Source of the DNA: JAFDVL01 sp043775925
Lineage (GTDB): Bacteria > Acidobacteriota > Blastocatellia > RBC074
Assembly (NCBI GenBank): GCA_043775925.1
Contig: JAYVRW010000040.1
Span: 1-32,660, forward strand
DNA: 32,660 nucleotides
Direction: 5' to 3'
Under the pieces are notes generated by a model that did not search any database, was not told the DNA's origin, and was given only the letters and a program-made list of their open reading frames with translations. Of this stretch, positions 16,643-23,168 are shown one piece after another; the first letter of the stretch is position 1; each line of letters opens with the position of its first letter. The position numbers and the translations under genes were made by a program.

Positions 16643-16918
16643 CTAATCTTTAGGTTCCCATAATTGAATCTTGTTTCCTTCCATATCAATGATGTGAACA
16701 AACTTTCTGTAATCATAAGTTTCTATTTTGTCAACAATTGTTACACCTTCTTTTTTAAGTTCTACAACCAGTGCTTCCAAATCAGCGACTCTGTAGTTAA
16801 TCATAAAGTCTTTGGTAGAAGGTTCAAAATATTTTGTTTTCTCGGCAAATGGATTCCAGGTTGTAGAACCTTTTTTAGTTGCGTCGGATTCTTCTCTCCA
16901 CTCAAAAGTTACCCCATA
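16643..16918 (-). pseudogene. VOC (glyoxalase) family protein, C-terminal fragment
   Basis: Read on the minus strand, 91 codons encode the C-terminal part of a small VOC-superfamily protein (glyoxalase/bleomycin-resistance/dioxygenase fold). They include FEWREESD, FMINYRVADLEALV, GVTIVDKIETYDYRKFVHI and the terminal GNKIQLWEPKD. The glutamate in QLWEP is the usual metal ligand. The first half (about 30-40 residues plus the first metal ligand) is missing: an in-frame stop and an IS5-like sequence begin at 16919-16923. The base composition matches the Rpn gene and not the surrounding genes. It is a remnant and presumably non-functional. Confidence 0.8.
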
Positions 16919-16922
16919 CTAA

Positions 16923-17087
16923 GTCCAGCGCGAGGACGACCAGGATATTTACCAGGAACGGCACTTGGTGGCGTGTTTCATCAATAAAATCAAGCATTTC
17001 CGTCATATCTTTTCACGGTTTGACAAACTCGCTCGCAATTATTTGCGCTTTGTCTTCCTGGCTTCTGCCTTGATTTGGCCCCGTTGA
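16923..17087 (+). pseudogene. IS5-family transposase, C-terminal remnant
   Basis: Fifty-five codons ending in TGA (17085-17087) encode the C-terminal helix region of an IS5-type DDE transposase: YQERHLVACFINKIKHFR, FDKLARNYL and LASALIWPR, with the last catalytic-domain glutamate expected in the (Y/K)xxRHxVE motif replaced by Ala (HLVAC). The rest of the element is gone. The following bases (GTCAACACTACCTAGG) may be the old right end of the insertion sequence. It abuts the broken VOC gene, so insertion followed by deletion probably removed the VOC N-terminus. Confidence 0.75.
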
Positions 17088-17148
17088 AATGTCAACACTA
17101 CCTAGGGCTGTATTTGTACCTCTTCTTTTTTCTTACTCAGGATTAAAC

Positions 17149-18140
17149 CTACCGGCCTTGGAGTCGCTTATTGATGCCAATAGCCGTCGTAACAAATTGT
17201 TGATGAGGATGGAGCACGAATTTAGCATCAATGAACTTCCGACGAGTACCTTCATAAATGCGTTCACAATCGTATTCTCTGAGCGTTCGTAGTTCCTGCA
17301 TCTCATCCAGAGCTTTCAGAATCTCTCGAAGATTATCCAGTAATTGAGGATAACGTCTTAACCCCAGATCACGGATCAGCGTTGTCAGTGTAATTGTGTA
17401 AGGGATAGCCTGACTTGCCTGCGTGTAAAAGTGCGACATTCTTTTATGTATTTGCCGCGCAGTCGAACGGCGATACGCAATCAGCTTCTTGTAATCAGCA
17501 GGTCAAAACTTCCCTTCCTTGATTGCTTTCGTGACTAGAATATTAAAGCGGACAAAAGCTTGTTCATTTTCACCTTCTTTATGATTTTCGTCGCGTGAAA
17601 CAAGCCCGAGCGTTTCAAACAGTGAGGATGTCAGCGTCACACTGCCATCATCTGCTGTGATATGCAGAGTTGTCCCCGTACATATCTGGAGAGCCTCCTT
17701 GATTTCTGATTTACTAAAGTATGCCCTTGCGAACTCAGTTCCTTTTGAAGTGAATAGAGGCTGAAGGTGAGTCCGGCGATTTCATCAAAATATTCGAGTG
17801 CTCCCTCACACGCCATTTTCCTCAGTGCGTCTTCGACTAATTCTTCCCGATGAGTTGGGAAATGATCGCGTATCTTGCCATCCGAAGTCGCCAGCCTTGC
17901 CGGGTCAATTCTGATCGTGTAGCTTCTGCCCCGACAGACAAACGGTCTGACTTTAGAGTCCAGAAACTTCCCTTCAATATAACTCCCGACTGTTACCGCA
18001 TATTTTGGCACGAAATCGTAAAGCTCAATTGTATTGGTATAGTCCTGACTTGGTAAAACTTCTGTGAATAGCTGTAATTGGATATTTTTTTCGCGCTTAA
18101 AGTCACGTAATGTTTTATTTTCTGTTTGCTTGTTACTCAT
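17149..18140 (-). pseudogene. plasmid replication initiator (Rep), frameshifted and with internal stop
   Basis: Three minus-strand pieces read as one replication initiator of about 330 residues. The first starts at ATG 18140 and contains LQLFTEVLPSQDYTNTIELYD, RPFVCRGRSYTI and THREELVEDALRKMA. Near 17716 one base appears lost; after the shift the frame continues with SKSEIKEALQICTGTTLHI, SLFETLGLVSRD and AFVRFNILVTKAI. A TGA at 17503-17505 then interrupts KF-stop-PADYKKLIAYR, where relatives have Arg (CGA to TGA is one step). The last piece, RQIHKRMSHFYTQAS, runs to the stop at 17149. Family assignment rests on my recall of plasmid Rep proteins with the RQ-HKRMSHxxTQAS motif and on the adjacent parAB genes. 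Replication from this gene is presumably lost. Confidence 0.8.
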
Positions 18141-18158
18141 AAGCACCAACTCTCTGAC

Positions 18159-19067
18159 TTAGTTACTCGACTGTCTTTCGGTGAGGAGGCTTATCAACTC
18201 GTCAAATTCTTCCGAGCTTTTCCATCGAATTTCCAGTTTTCCTTTCTCTTCCGAACCACTCAGAGTTGCCGGGAGTGGAAAATACTGTTTTGTCGTGAGT
18301 TTGAATTGCTGTATTTTTATGTTTGGGCTGACTTTTTTAACTGGAGTTTTTGGTTCTACGATTCCTTTTATGATAGTCTCCAGGGCGATACATAGGCTCC
18401 GTTCATCCACCCATTTCCGCCCCAAAAAATTGTGAAACAAAAGTCTGGTAGTGAATTTATCCGGGTGCTGACGAATGATTTGTTTGGCAACCTCTGGCCA
18501 GCGAGCTAGCCGTAAAAAGCCATTGAGCGTTCTTGTTTCGCGCTCAAAGCTGGCGCTTAGTTTTTCTTTCGTCCAGCCCGCACTCAATAAATCATTAAAA
18601 GCTTCTGCTTTGTCGAGTGGGTGCATTTCTGCTCGCATAATATTTTCTGCGAGGCCTGAGAAAATTCGCTCGCTGGCTGATCCTGGCGGTAAGAGTAACG
18701 TTGCTATATTGCTCAGCCCGGCGCGTTGCGCCGCGAGCAATCGTCGTTGACCAAAGACAACGTTTAATATGTAGGAGGACTGCCCCTCCTACATATACAA
18801 TTCCGCCGCAATATTTTGTCTCACCCCGTGAGCTTGAATATCAGCCACTAAAGCTTCAAATTCTGGAGAGTTTATATCCAGGATTTTCCTGACATTTTCC
18901 TGGACTGATAAGTTGATCACTGGTACTTGTACGATCTTGCCAAGATTTCTTTGCAGTATCCGCACAAGCTCATTGGCGACGACAGCGGGAGTCTCTGATA
19001 GCTTGCTTGGCATGGGCTGAGCAAAACTTGAAAGGACCTCTGCTGCCGAGCGTTTAGAGTTTTTCAT
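18159..19067 (-). pseudogene. parB: ParB partition protein with in-frame TAG inside an inserted palindrome
   Basis: A single open frame of about 302 codons is broken only by a TAG at 18789-18791. The first part carries VPVINLSVQENVRKILD and IQAHGVRQNI. The second resumes with VFGQRRLLAAQRAG (the ParB CTP-binding GxRR-like motif) and AENIMRAEMHPLDKAEAF, then a helix-turn-helix region and a C-terminal domain. Between QN and VFGQRR there are about 18 codons where relatives have about 13. The extra sequence is the palindrome at 18767-18796. The protein would load on parS sites and work with ParA. Either the gene is dead, or two polypeptides or readthrough product are made. It is 18 bp upstream of rep and 112 bp downstream of parA on the same strand. 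Confidence 0.85.
18767..18796. repeat. palindrome inserted in parB
   Basis: An 11-bp perfect stem, ATATGTAGGAG (18767-18777) with CTCCTACATAT (18786-18796), surrounds an 8-base loop. It supplies the in-frame TAG of parB. It looks like a small mobile or recombinogenic palindromic repeat that landed in the gene without changing frame. Confidence 0.75.
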
Positions 19068-19149
19068 ATCGGGTTGAAGGGATTGAGATCAATTGCATAA
19101 ATGGTGTTTTTATGGTGCAGCTTCTATCCTGAGCTGCCTTCACAAATCG

Positions 19150-19181
19150 AATAAAATGTATAACGCGTTATACATTTTATT
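19150..19181. promoter_or_regulatory. perfect 32-bp palindrome, candidate parS/operator (parA 3' side)
   Basis: A perfect inverted repeat is centred at 19165/19166 with core GTATAACGCGTTATAC extended by AT-rich arms. It overlaps the last codon of parA and lies between parA and parB. A second copy of the 16-bp core lies upstream of parA. Placement around a ParA gene is typical of centromere or autoregulatory sites. Alternatively it may help as a bidirectional terminator, since it ends in TTTTATT. Confidence 0.7.
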
Positions 19182-20043
19182 ATTGCCAAACTATTTCTTC
19201 CATCTCTTCTATTTCAGCCGCCAACCCTTTCGTATCAGGGATCGCTGGGCGACCTGTTCGCTGTCCACGTAAGATGGTTAGTAGTTCCCCGCCCAACGCT
19301 AAATATGATTTCGTCGCGGGGAGGCTGGTACGGTATTGCAGTAAGGCTTTTTGATCACGGGATGCCGTTTGAATTGAACGGGAGCTTGGTATCATATTGG
19401 CAAAAATCCGAAACCGAGAACGTTTACCAATTCTTCGAATCTCCACTTCAAACTCCCGATGCGTTGGGCTGCCAGCATCAAATTTTGTGATGAGTATGCC
19501 CAGTAAGGAGAGTTTTGGATTTGATGCTTCCCGGACGTCACCAATGGTTGCTAAGACATCGTAAAGCCCCCGAGCCGAATCAGGCTCGGCGAATAATGGA
19601 ATGAGGTAATAATGCGAAACGGCAAGGGCGGATTTTAGGAGACAGTCAACTGTCCCGTGCGTATCAATTAACACCATGTCGTAATCATTCATTCGCGCTG
19701 AAGTAAAGGTTTTACGCATGAGCTTATCCTGCCAGTGTCCGTTGCCAAAGGTGCTAATTACTTCCCTTAGCTGTGGAGACCCTGCCAGGAGATCAACATT
19801 TTCCATATTGGTAGGTAGGATGAAATTATCAAGGGGAGCTTTTGCCAGCATCGCCTCGGCTAGTGATTTTCCTGCGAGGGCGCTCCGCTCAATCCCCAAA
19901 AGGGAAGTGGCATTGCCTTGCGGGTCATTGTCAACTACGAGAATCTTTTTGCCTAAACTGGCAAGAACTGCTGCAATATTGACAACTGAGGTGGTCTTCC
20001 CGACACCACCTTTTTCGTTAGTGACAGTAATAATGGTAGCCAT
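19180..20043 (-). CDS. parA: ParA family partition ATPase
   Basis: An intact 287-residue Walker-type partition ATPase. The deviant Walker A motif is KGGVGKTT at residues 11-18 with the signature lysine. DNDPQGN follows near 38-44, and LIDTHG marks the Walker B region. There is no N-terminal DNA-binding extension, so it is the short ParA/Soj type. It hydrolyses ATP on the nucleoid to move ParB-bound DNA. The start ATG at 20043 has AGGAG a few bases upstream on the minus strand. It heads a parA-parB-rep operon whose other two genes are broken. Its intactness suggests recent decay of the unit or another retained role. Confidence 0.95.
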   Translation of the reverse strand: MATIITVTNEKGGVGKTTSVVNIAAVLASLGKKILVVDNDPQGNATSLLGIERSALAGKSLAEAMLAKAPLDNFILPTNMENVDLLAGSPQLREVISTFGNGHWQDKLMRKTFTSARMNDYDMVLIDTHGTVDCLLKSALAVSHYYLIPLFAEPDSARGLYDVLATIGDVREASNPKLSLLGILITKFDAGSPTHREFEVEIRRIGKRSRFRIFANMIPSSRSIQTASRDQKALLQYRTSLPATKSYLALGGELLTILRGQRTGRPAIPDTKGLAAEIEEMEEIVWQ

Positions 20044-20134
20044 TATATCTCCTGTAAAAATATAAAATTTGCGAAAGTGGTAACTTCCGTAAAGTACTAA
20101 GATTGGTGAAGCGTGTTAATAAGTTGCGGTAGCG

Positions 20135-20156
20135 AAAGTATAACGCGTTATACTTT
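20135..20156. promoter_or_regulatory. perfect 22-bp palindrome, candidate parS/operator (upstream of parA)
   Basis: A perfect inverted repeat is centred at 20145/20146 with the same 16-bp core GTATAACGCGTTATAC as the site at 19150-19181. It lies about 90 bp upstream of the parA start, in the divergent region between parA and the hipB-like gene. The position suits autoregulation of the par operon or ParB loading. Confidence 0.7.
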
Positions 20157-20290
20157 TGACTTGCGAAGAATCATCGGAAGGACAAGAAACAAGTTCTGGT
20201 TCTAAGGGAAAAGTATAGGGAAAGTCGAGACAATTATGCTTCTAAGGCGGTAAATTAATGTTATTTGATGAGCACGATTTTTTTAACCTC

Positions 20291-20311
20291 AATTAATCCG
20301 AAAGATTAATT
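20291..20311. repeat. AT-rich hairpin upstream of hipB
   Basis: AATTAATC (20291-20298) pairs with GATTAATT (20304-20311) around CGAAA. It could be an operator for the downstream HTH protein or a terminator; there is no evidence to choose. Confidence 0.45.
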
Positions 20312-20332
20312 ACACAATAGGGAAGGGAATTT

Positions 20333-20410
20333 ATGACCAAAGAAAAGCAGTTAGAGAAATTGTTTCTGCGCCAAAACGTATTGGCTACTCAAATTATTAC
20401 GAAAAGTTAA
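20333..20410 (+). CDS. possible 25-residue peptide upstream of hipB
   Basis: ATG 20333 follows a purine-rich GGAAGGGAA and opens a 25-codon frame (MTKEKQLEKLFLRQNVLATQ...). Its TAA lies inside the GTTAATTC palindrome. It is not recognised; it may be a leader peptide or a gene remnant. The 428-bp divergent gap from 20044 to 20471 otherwise holds the parS-like palindrome and the AT-rich hairpins annotated here. Confidence 0.25.
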   Translation: MTKEKQLEKLFLRQNVLATQIITKS

Positions 20411-20433
20411 TTCGCCAGAATTAACGAATTAAC
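20406..20433. promoter_or_regulatory. GTTAATTC/GAATTAAC repeat cluster upstream of hipB
   Basis: GTTAATTC (20406-20413) is followed after GCCA by its reverse complement GAATTAAC (20418-20425) and again by GAATTAAC (20426-20433). Three half-sites of one 8-bp word about 40-65 bp upstream of the hipB-like ATG are a natural candidate for HipB-type autoregulation. This is inference from position and symmetry. Confidence 0.45.
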
Positions 20434-20471
20434 TTGTATTTTATTGAATTATTCGTCATCTTTGTTTTCTT

Positions 20472-20822
20472 ATGAAGATAGAAGATTATCTTGCTGATAA
20501 ACAAGTACTGGAAGAACTAGGTCGGCGACTGTCACAACTTCGGTTGGAGCGAAATCTGACGCAGGGAGGCATAGCCGCAGAGGCAGGTGTCTCGAAGCGG
20601 ACTGTTGAGCGATTGGAAGCAGGGGAATCAGTGCAAGTCTCAAATTTAATTCGTTTGTGCCGTGTCCTGAAATTACTGGACGGACTCAACAGACTCATTC
20701 CAGAAACGCCACTCAGCCCGATAGCACAACTGAAAATGCGGGGTAAGCTGAGGCGACGTGCTTCCGTTCCTAAACAAATTGACAGCACTTCTACAAAATG
20801 GAACTGGGGTAAGAATTCATGA
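20472..20822 (+). CDS. XRE/Cro-type HTH protein, HipB-like antitoxin
   Basis: A 116-residue protein with a Cro/C1-type helix-turn-helix at about residues 14-70 (LSQLRLERNLTQGGIAAEAG, then VSKRTVERLEAGES). A basic tail follows. It overlaps the hipA-like gene by 4 bp (ATGA), the standard hipBA arrangement in which HipB represses the operon and holds the HipA kinase inactive. Its partner is broken, so the protein may persist only as an orphan repressor. No strong ribosome site precedes ATG 20472. Confidence 0.88.
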   Translation: MKIEDYLADKQVLEELGRRLSQLRLERNLTQGGIAAEAGVSKRTVERLEAGESVQVSNLIRLCRVLKLLDGLNRLIPETPLSPIAQLKMRGKLRRRASVPKQIDSTSTKWNWGKNS

Positions 20823-21277
20823 CAACACTGGCAGAGGTGAAGCTGTGGGGGCGAACCATCGGAGCAGTTTCATTAGAGACGGGAAGTGAGGCGGCGGCTT
20901 TCCAATATGATCCGGTATTTGTCAAAAGTGGCATTGAAATTGCTCCTCTTACCATGCCACTCAGCGATCGGGTGTATGCCTTCCCGAATCTGCCCCTCCA
21001 GACCTTTCACGGTCTGCCAGGTTTACTGGCGGATTCATTGCCGGATAAGTTCGGTAATGCGTTAATTGATGCGTGACTGGCGATGCAGGGACGGACGCCA
21101 GCGAGTTTCAATGCCGTGGAGCGCTTGTGTTATACGGGGACGCAGGGCATGGGAGCATTGGAATTCATGCCACTGCTGGGACCAAAGCGGGAGCGTACTA
21201 AAAAAATTGAGATAGATGCGCTGGTTCACTCGGAGATCCGCAACCCTAACCGGAGAAAGGTGAGCAGCATGGCGTAG
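20819..21277 (+). pseudogene. hipA: HipA-like kinase, N-terminal fragment with internal TGA
   Basis: The frame encodes the HipA N-terminal (couple_hipA) domain: AEVKLWGRTIGAVSLETGS, then PLQTFHGLPGLLADSLPDKFG and NALIDA. A TGA at 21074-21076 interrupts it exactly where relatives have Trp (LIDAWLA; TGG to TGA). The frame resumes with LAMQGRTPASFNAVERLCY, GMGALEF and KIEIDALVH, then changes to unrelated sequence and stops at 21277. The kinase core of about 270 residues is absent, so no toxin activity is expected. The coupling overlap with the antitoxin gene is preserved. Confidence 0.85.
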
Positions 21278-21678
21278 TCTCGTGCGCCCGTTACTTCCCG
21301 ACGATCTGGGCCGACCTTACTGAAAAATAAACATTATTCGACCTACACACCTGGAGCATTTATGGATCAAGTTGACCTGAGAGTCTAAGAAAATTAAAGA
21401 GCATTTGACAGTCAACTTTGACATGTGTATAAACAGTTTTGTCAGAGTTGCAAATAAACCAGTTAGCGTTCTAGTTAACGGTTGTTCGATGAGATAAAAA
21501 CTCAATAGCCTGAGTGCTCGTCGTAAATCCTCATTTATTCTCCCCAACTATAGAGATGATGTCGTTTGGTTCGACTTTATCAAGTTCGTTAGTTTTTGGC
21601 AGTTGAGCAAAGGTCAAAAGTAACACTTGATCTGTTAGTTTCAGCCGGACGATCCACCGTATTTCGGGAGAAATAATC
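21278..21678. other. 401-bp gap between the plasmid remnant and the eCIS regulator
   Basis: I see no convincing gene here. The left part follows the broken hipA and may contain unrecognised debris. The middle holds a well-spaced promoter on the + strand (annotated separately). The rest is AT-rich leader up to the regulator, whose ATG is preceded by GGGAGA. Confidence 0.6.
21405..21433 (+). promoter_or_regulatory. sigma-70-type promoter candidate for the eCIS regulator
   Basis: TTGACA (21405-21410) and TATAAA (21428-21433) are separated by 17 bp, the ideal spacing. The -35 box sits inside the small palindrome TTGACAGTCAA and is repeated as TTTGACA 13 bp later, so a repressor site could overlap it. 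The next gene starts 246 bp downstream, giving a long leader. The pattern could arise by chance in AT-rich DNA, but both boxes are near consensus. Confidence 0.5.
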
Positions 21679-22596
21679 ATGTATCGCTGGAATATTTGTT
21701 TATTTGGCAAGCTTTCCATTCAACACAATCAAGTGGAATGGCATAAGTTGGAAGGCTGCAAAGTACAGGAGCTATTGTGTTATCTGCTTTTGCATCGCAA
21801 TGCCGCGCATCTGCGCGAAAGCCTGGCCAGTTTGTTATGGGGGGAAAGCACAACTGCGCAATCAAAGAAAAATCTGCGTCAGGCCTTGTGGCATCTGCAA
21901 GCCTATTGTGAGGTCACGCCCGATGACCCGCGTTGGCTGGTTACTTCCGCCGATCAGATTCAATTCAACCCAACGGCACAGGTTCAGCTCGATGTTGCAC
22001 AATTTGAGCAGGCCTTTATGCAAATGCAACACAAAAGCGATTTGGATCAGGAAACTTTTTCACTGGCTCAGACGGCGGTCAATTTATATCAGGGTGATTT
22101 GTTAGTCGGGTGGTATCAGGATTGGTGTTTGTATGAACGTGAGCGGTTACAAAATATGTATCTGACGATGTTGGATAAATTGATTGTGACTTGTGAAATG
22201 CAACAAGCTTACGAACAGGGAATCAGTTATTGCCAAAGTATTTTGCAGCTTGATCGGGCCCGTGAGCGTGCCCATCGGCAAATGATGCGTTTATTTTTTC
22301 GCCTCGGCGACCGGACCGCCGCGTTGCGGCAATATGATAAATGCGCCGTCGCACTTCAGGAAGAACTGAACGTGCGCCCGATGAATAAGACACAATCCCT
22401 CTATGAACAAATTCGTGCTGGTGAGTTGTCCGAAACCGGAACGACTTTCAACGTGTTACCGAAAAGTAACTCTTTGCCGGAAGTGCTGACGCATTTAAAA
22501 CAATTGCATGTCACTTTAGCCTCATTGCAAGAACAGATTCAGCAGGACATTAAAACCGTCGAGATTTCCTTAGCCGGACAACAGAAACAAAATTAA
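21679..22596 (+). CDS. SARP/BTAD-type transcriptional activator
   Basis: A 305-residue regulator with an N-terminal winged-helix DNA-binding domain (about residues 1-80, including LRESLASLLWGES and KKNLRQALWHLQ). A bacterial transcriptional activation (BTAD/TPR) domain spans about 95-240, with RAHRQMMRLFFRLGDRTAALRQYD near its end and the family ELNVRP motif. A C-terminal coiled coil lies at about 268-298. Such proteins activate secondary-metabolite and secretion loci by binding short direct repeats. It stands directly ahead of the injection-system genes on the same strand, so it is probably their local activator. The 12-bp-phased AGAC repeats at 22771-22818 are its candidate target. A GGGAGA precedes ATG 21679. 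Confidence 0.88.
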   Translation: MYRWNICLFGKLSIQHNQVEWHKLEGCKVQELLCYLLLHRNAAHLRESLASLLWGESTTAQSKKNLRQALWHLQAYCEVTPDDPRWLVTSADQIQFNPTAQVQLDVAQFEQAFMQMQHKSDLDQETFSLAQTAVNLYQGDLLVGWYQDWCLYERERLQNMYLTMLDKLIVTCEMQQAYEQGISYCQSILQLDRARERAHRQMMRLFFRLGDRTAALRQYDKCAVALQEELNVRPMNKTQSLYEQIRAGELSETGTTFNVLPKSNSLPEVLTHLKQLHVTLASLQEQIQQDIKTVEISLAGQQKQN

Positions 22597-22600
22597 ATAT

Positions 22601-22753
22601 AACTGATGAGGTCTTTGGTCTTGGAACATCGGCGCGAATAATTTGTCTCGGGCAGCAGTCACACGAGCACTACTCTTCTGATCAAAGTGAATATTTTCAG
22701 TATCTTTCCAAAAAACAAAGTCCAAAAGCCAAGGCCCCCCAACCTCATCAGTT
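22601..22753. repeat. 12-bp inverted repeat enclosing a 129-bp segment
   Basis: AACTGATGAGGT (22601-22612) and ACCTCATCAGTT (22742-22753) are perfect reverse complements, with partial pairing continuing inward (GGTCTTGGA versus TCCAAAAGCC). The segment follows the regulator stop codon. It could be a structured RNA, a large terminator, or a MITE-like element. Apart from this and the AGAC repeats, the 269-bp gap holds nothing recognised. Confidence 0.6.
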
Positions 22754-22770
22754 ACAAATATTTTTATTTA

Positions 22771-22818
22771 AGACGCTTCCAGAGACGCCAGGTGAGACGC
22801 TCCCGGAGACAATGACCT
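22771..22818 (+). promoter_or_regulatory. four AGAC(GC) direct repeats at exact 12-bp spacing
   Basis: AGACGC starts at 22771, 22783 and 22795, and AGAC starts again at 22807: four units of 12 bp. Units 1 and 3 are nearly identical over 15 bases (GACGCTYCCRGAGAC). The array lies 50-95 bp upstream of the first injection-system gene. Direct repeats at about one helical turn are the known binding pattern of SARP activators, and a SARP-type gene is immediately upstream. Confidence 0.55.
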
Positions 22819-22865
22819 GTTAGCGTCACCAACAGCCAGAAATTCATAGTAAAGCTGAGGCAGTC

Positions 22866-23102
22866 ATGAGCTTGTCGGTCAACCATTCTTTTATCATTAA
22901 GCTGTGGCTTGAGGATTCAGGGGAAGCCGAAGGGCAAGCTTCCTGGCGCGGACATATTACGCATGTTCCCAGTGGCACACGACAGTATTTGAAAAACCTG
23001 GCAGATATTATTGCATTCATCAAGCAGTATTTAACTGTTGAAGAGAAGACCGTCAGCCGTCGTCCGTGGTGGCAACGCTGGTTGTCGAAGCGGTATTTTT
23101 GA
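22866..23102 (+). CDS. small conserved eCIS-associated protein
   Basis: A 78-residue protein: FIIKLWLEDS, a central WRGHITHVPSGTRQYLKNL, IIAFIKQYL, and a basic tryptophan-rich tail (RRPWWQRW). The pattern (W)RGxIxHVPSGxRxY followed by a helix is one I associate with small genes at the head of contractile-tail/eCIS loci; its function is not known. It starts 67 bp before the sheath gene and would be the first gene of the injection-system transcript. A weak GAGG precedes the start. Confidence 0.7.
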   Translation: MSLSVNHSFIIKLWLEDSGEAEGQASWRGHITHVPSGTRQYLKNLADIIAFIKQYLTVEEKTVSRRPWWQRWLSKRYF

Positions 23103-23168
23103 GATTTAAGGTAGCCCTATCAGATTTGCAAAATGTCTGGTTCAGACATTTTTGCGAGGAGGTCAGTT

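Noticed and set aside
18767..18796. CRISPR repeat
   Set aside because: It is a single palindrome with no spaced copies, and no cas genes are in the window.
17149..21277. Alternative genetic code (TGA read as an amino acid)
   Set aside because: The two interrupting TGA codons stand for different residues (Arg in rep, Trp in hipA), there is also a TAG and a frameshift, and intact genes in the window use TGA as a normal stop.
21317..21719. Short minus-strand frames in the gap before the SARP gene
   Set aside because: They have low-complexity, Leu/Ile-rich translations without family motifs or ribosome sites.
23133..23168. Upstream ATG for the sheath gene
   Set aside because: The 12 extra residues are not sheath-like, and a strong GAGGAGG lies just before ATG 23169.
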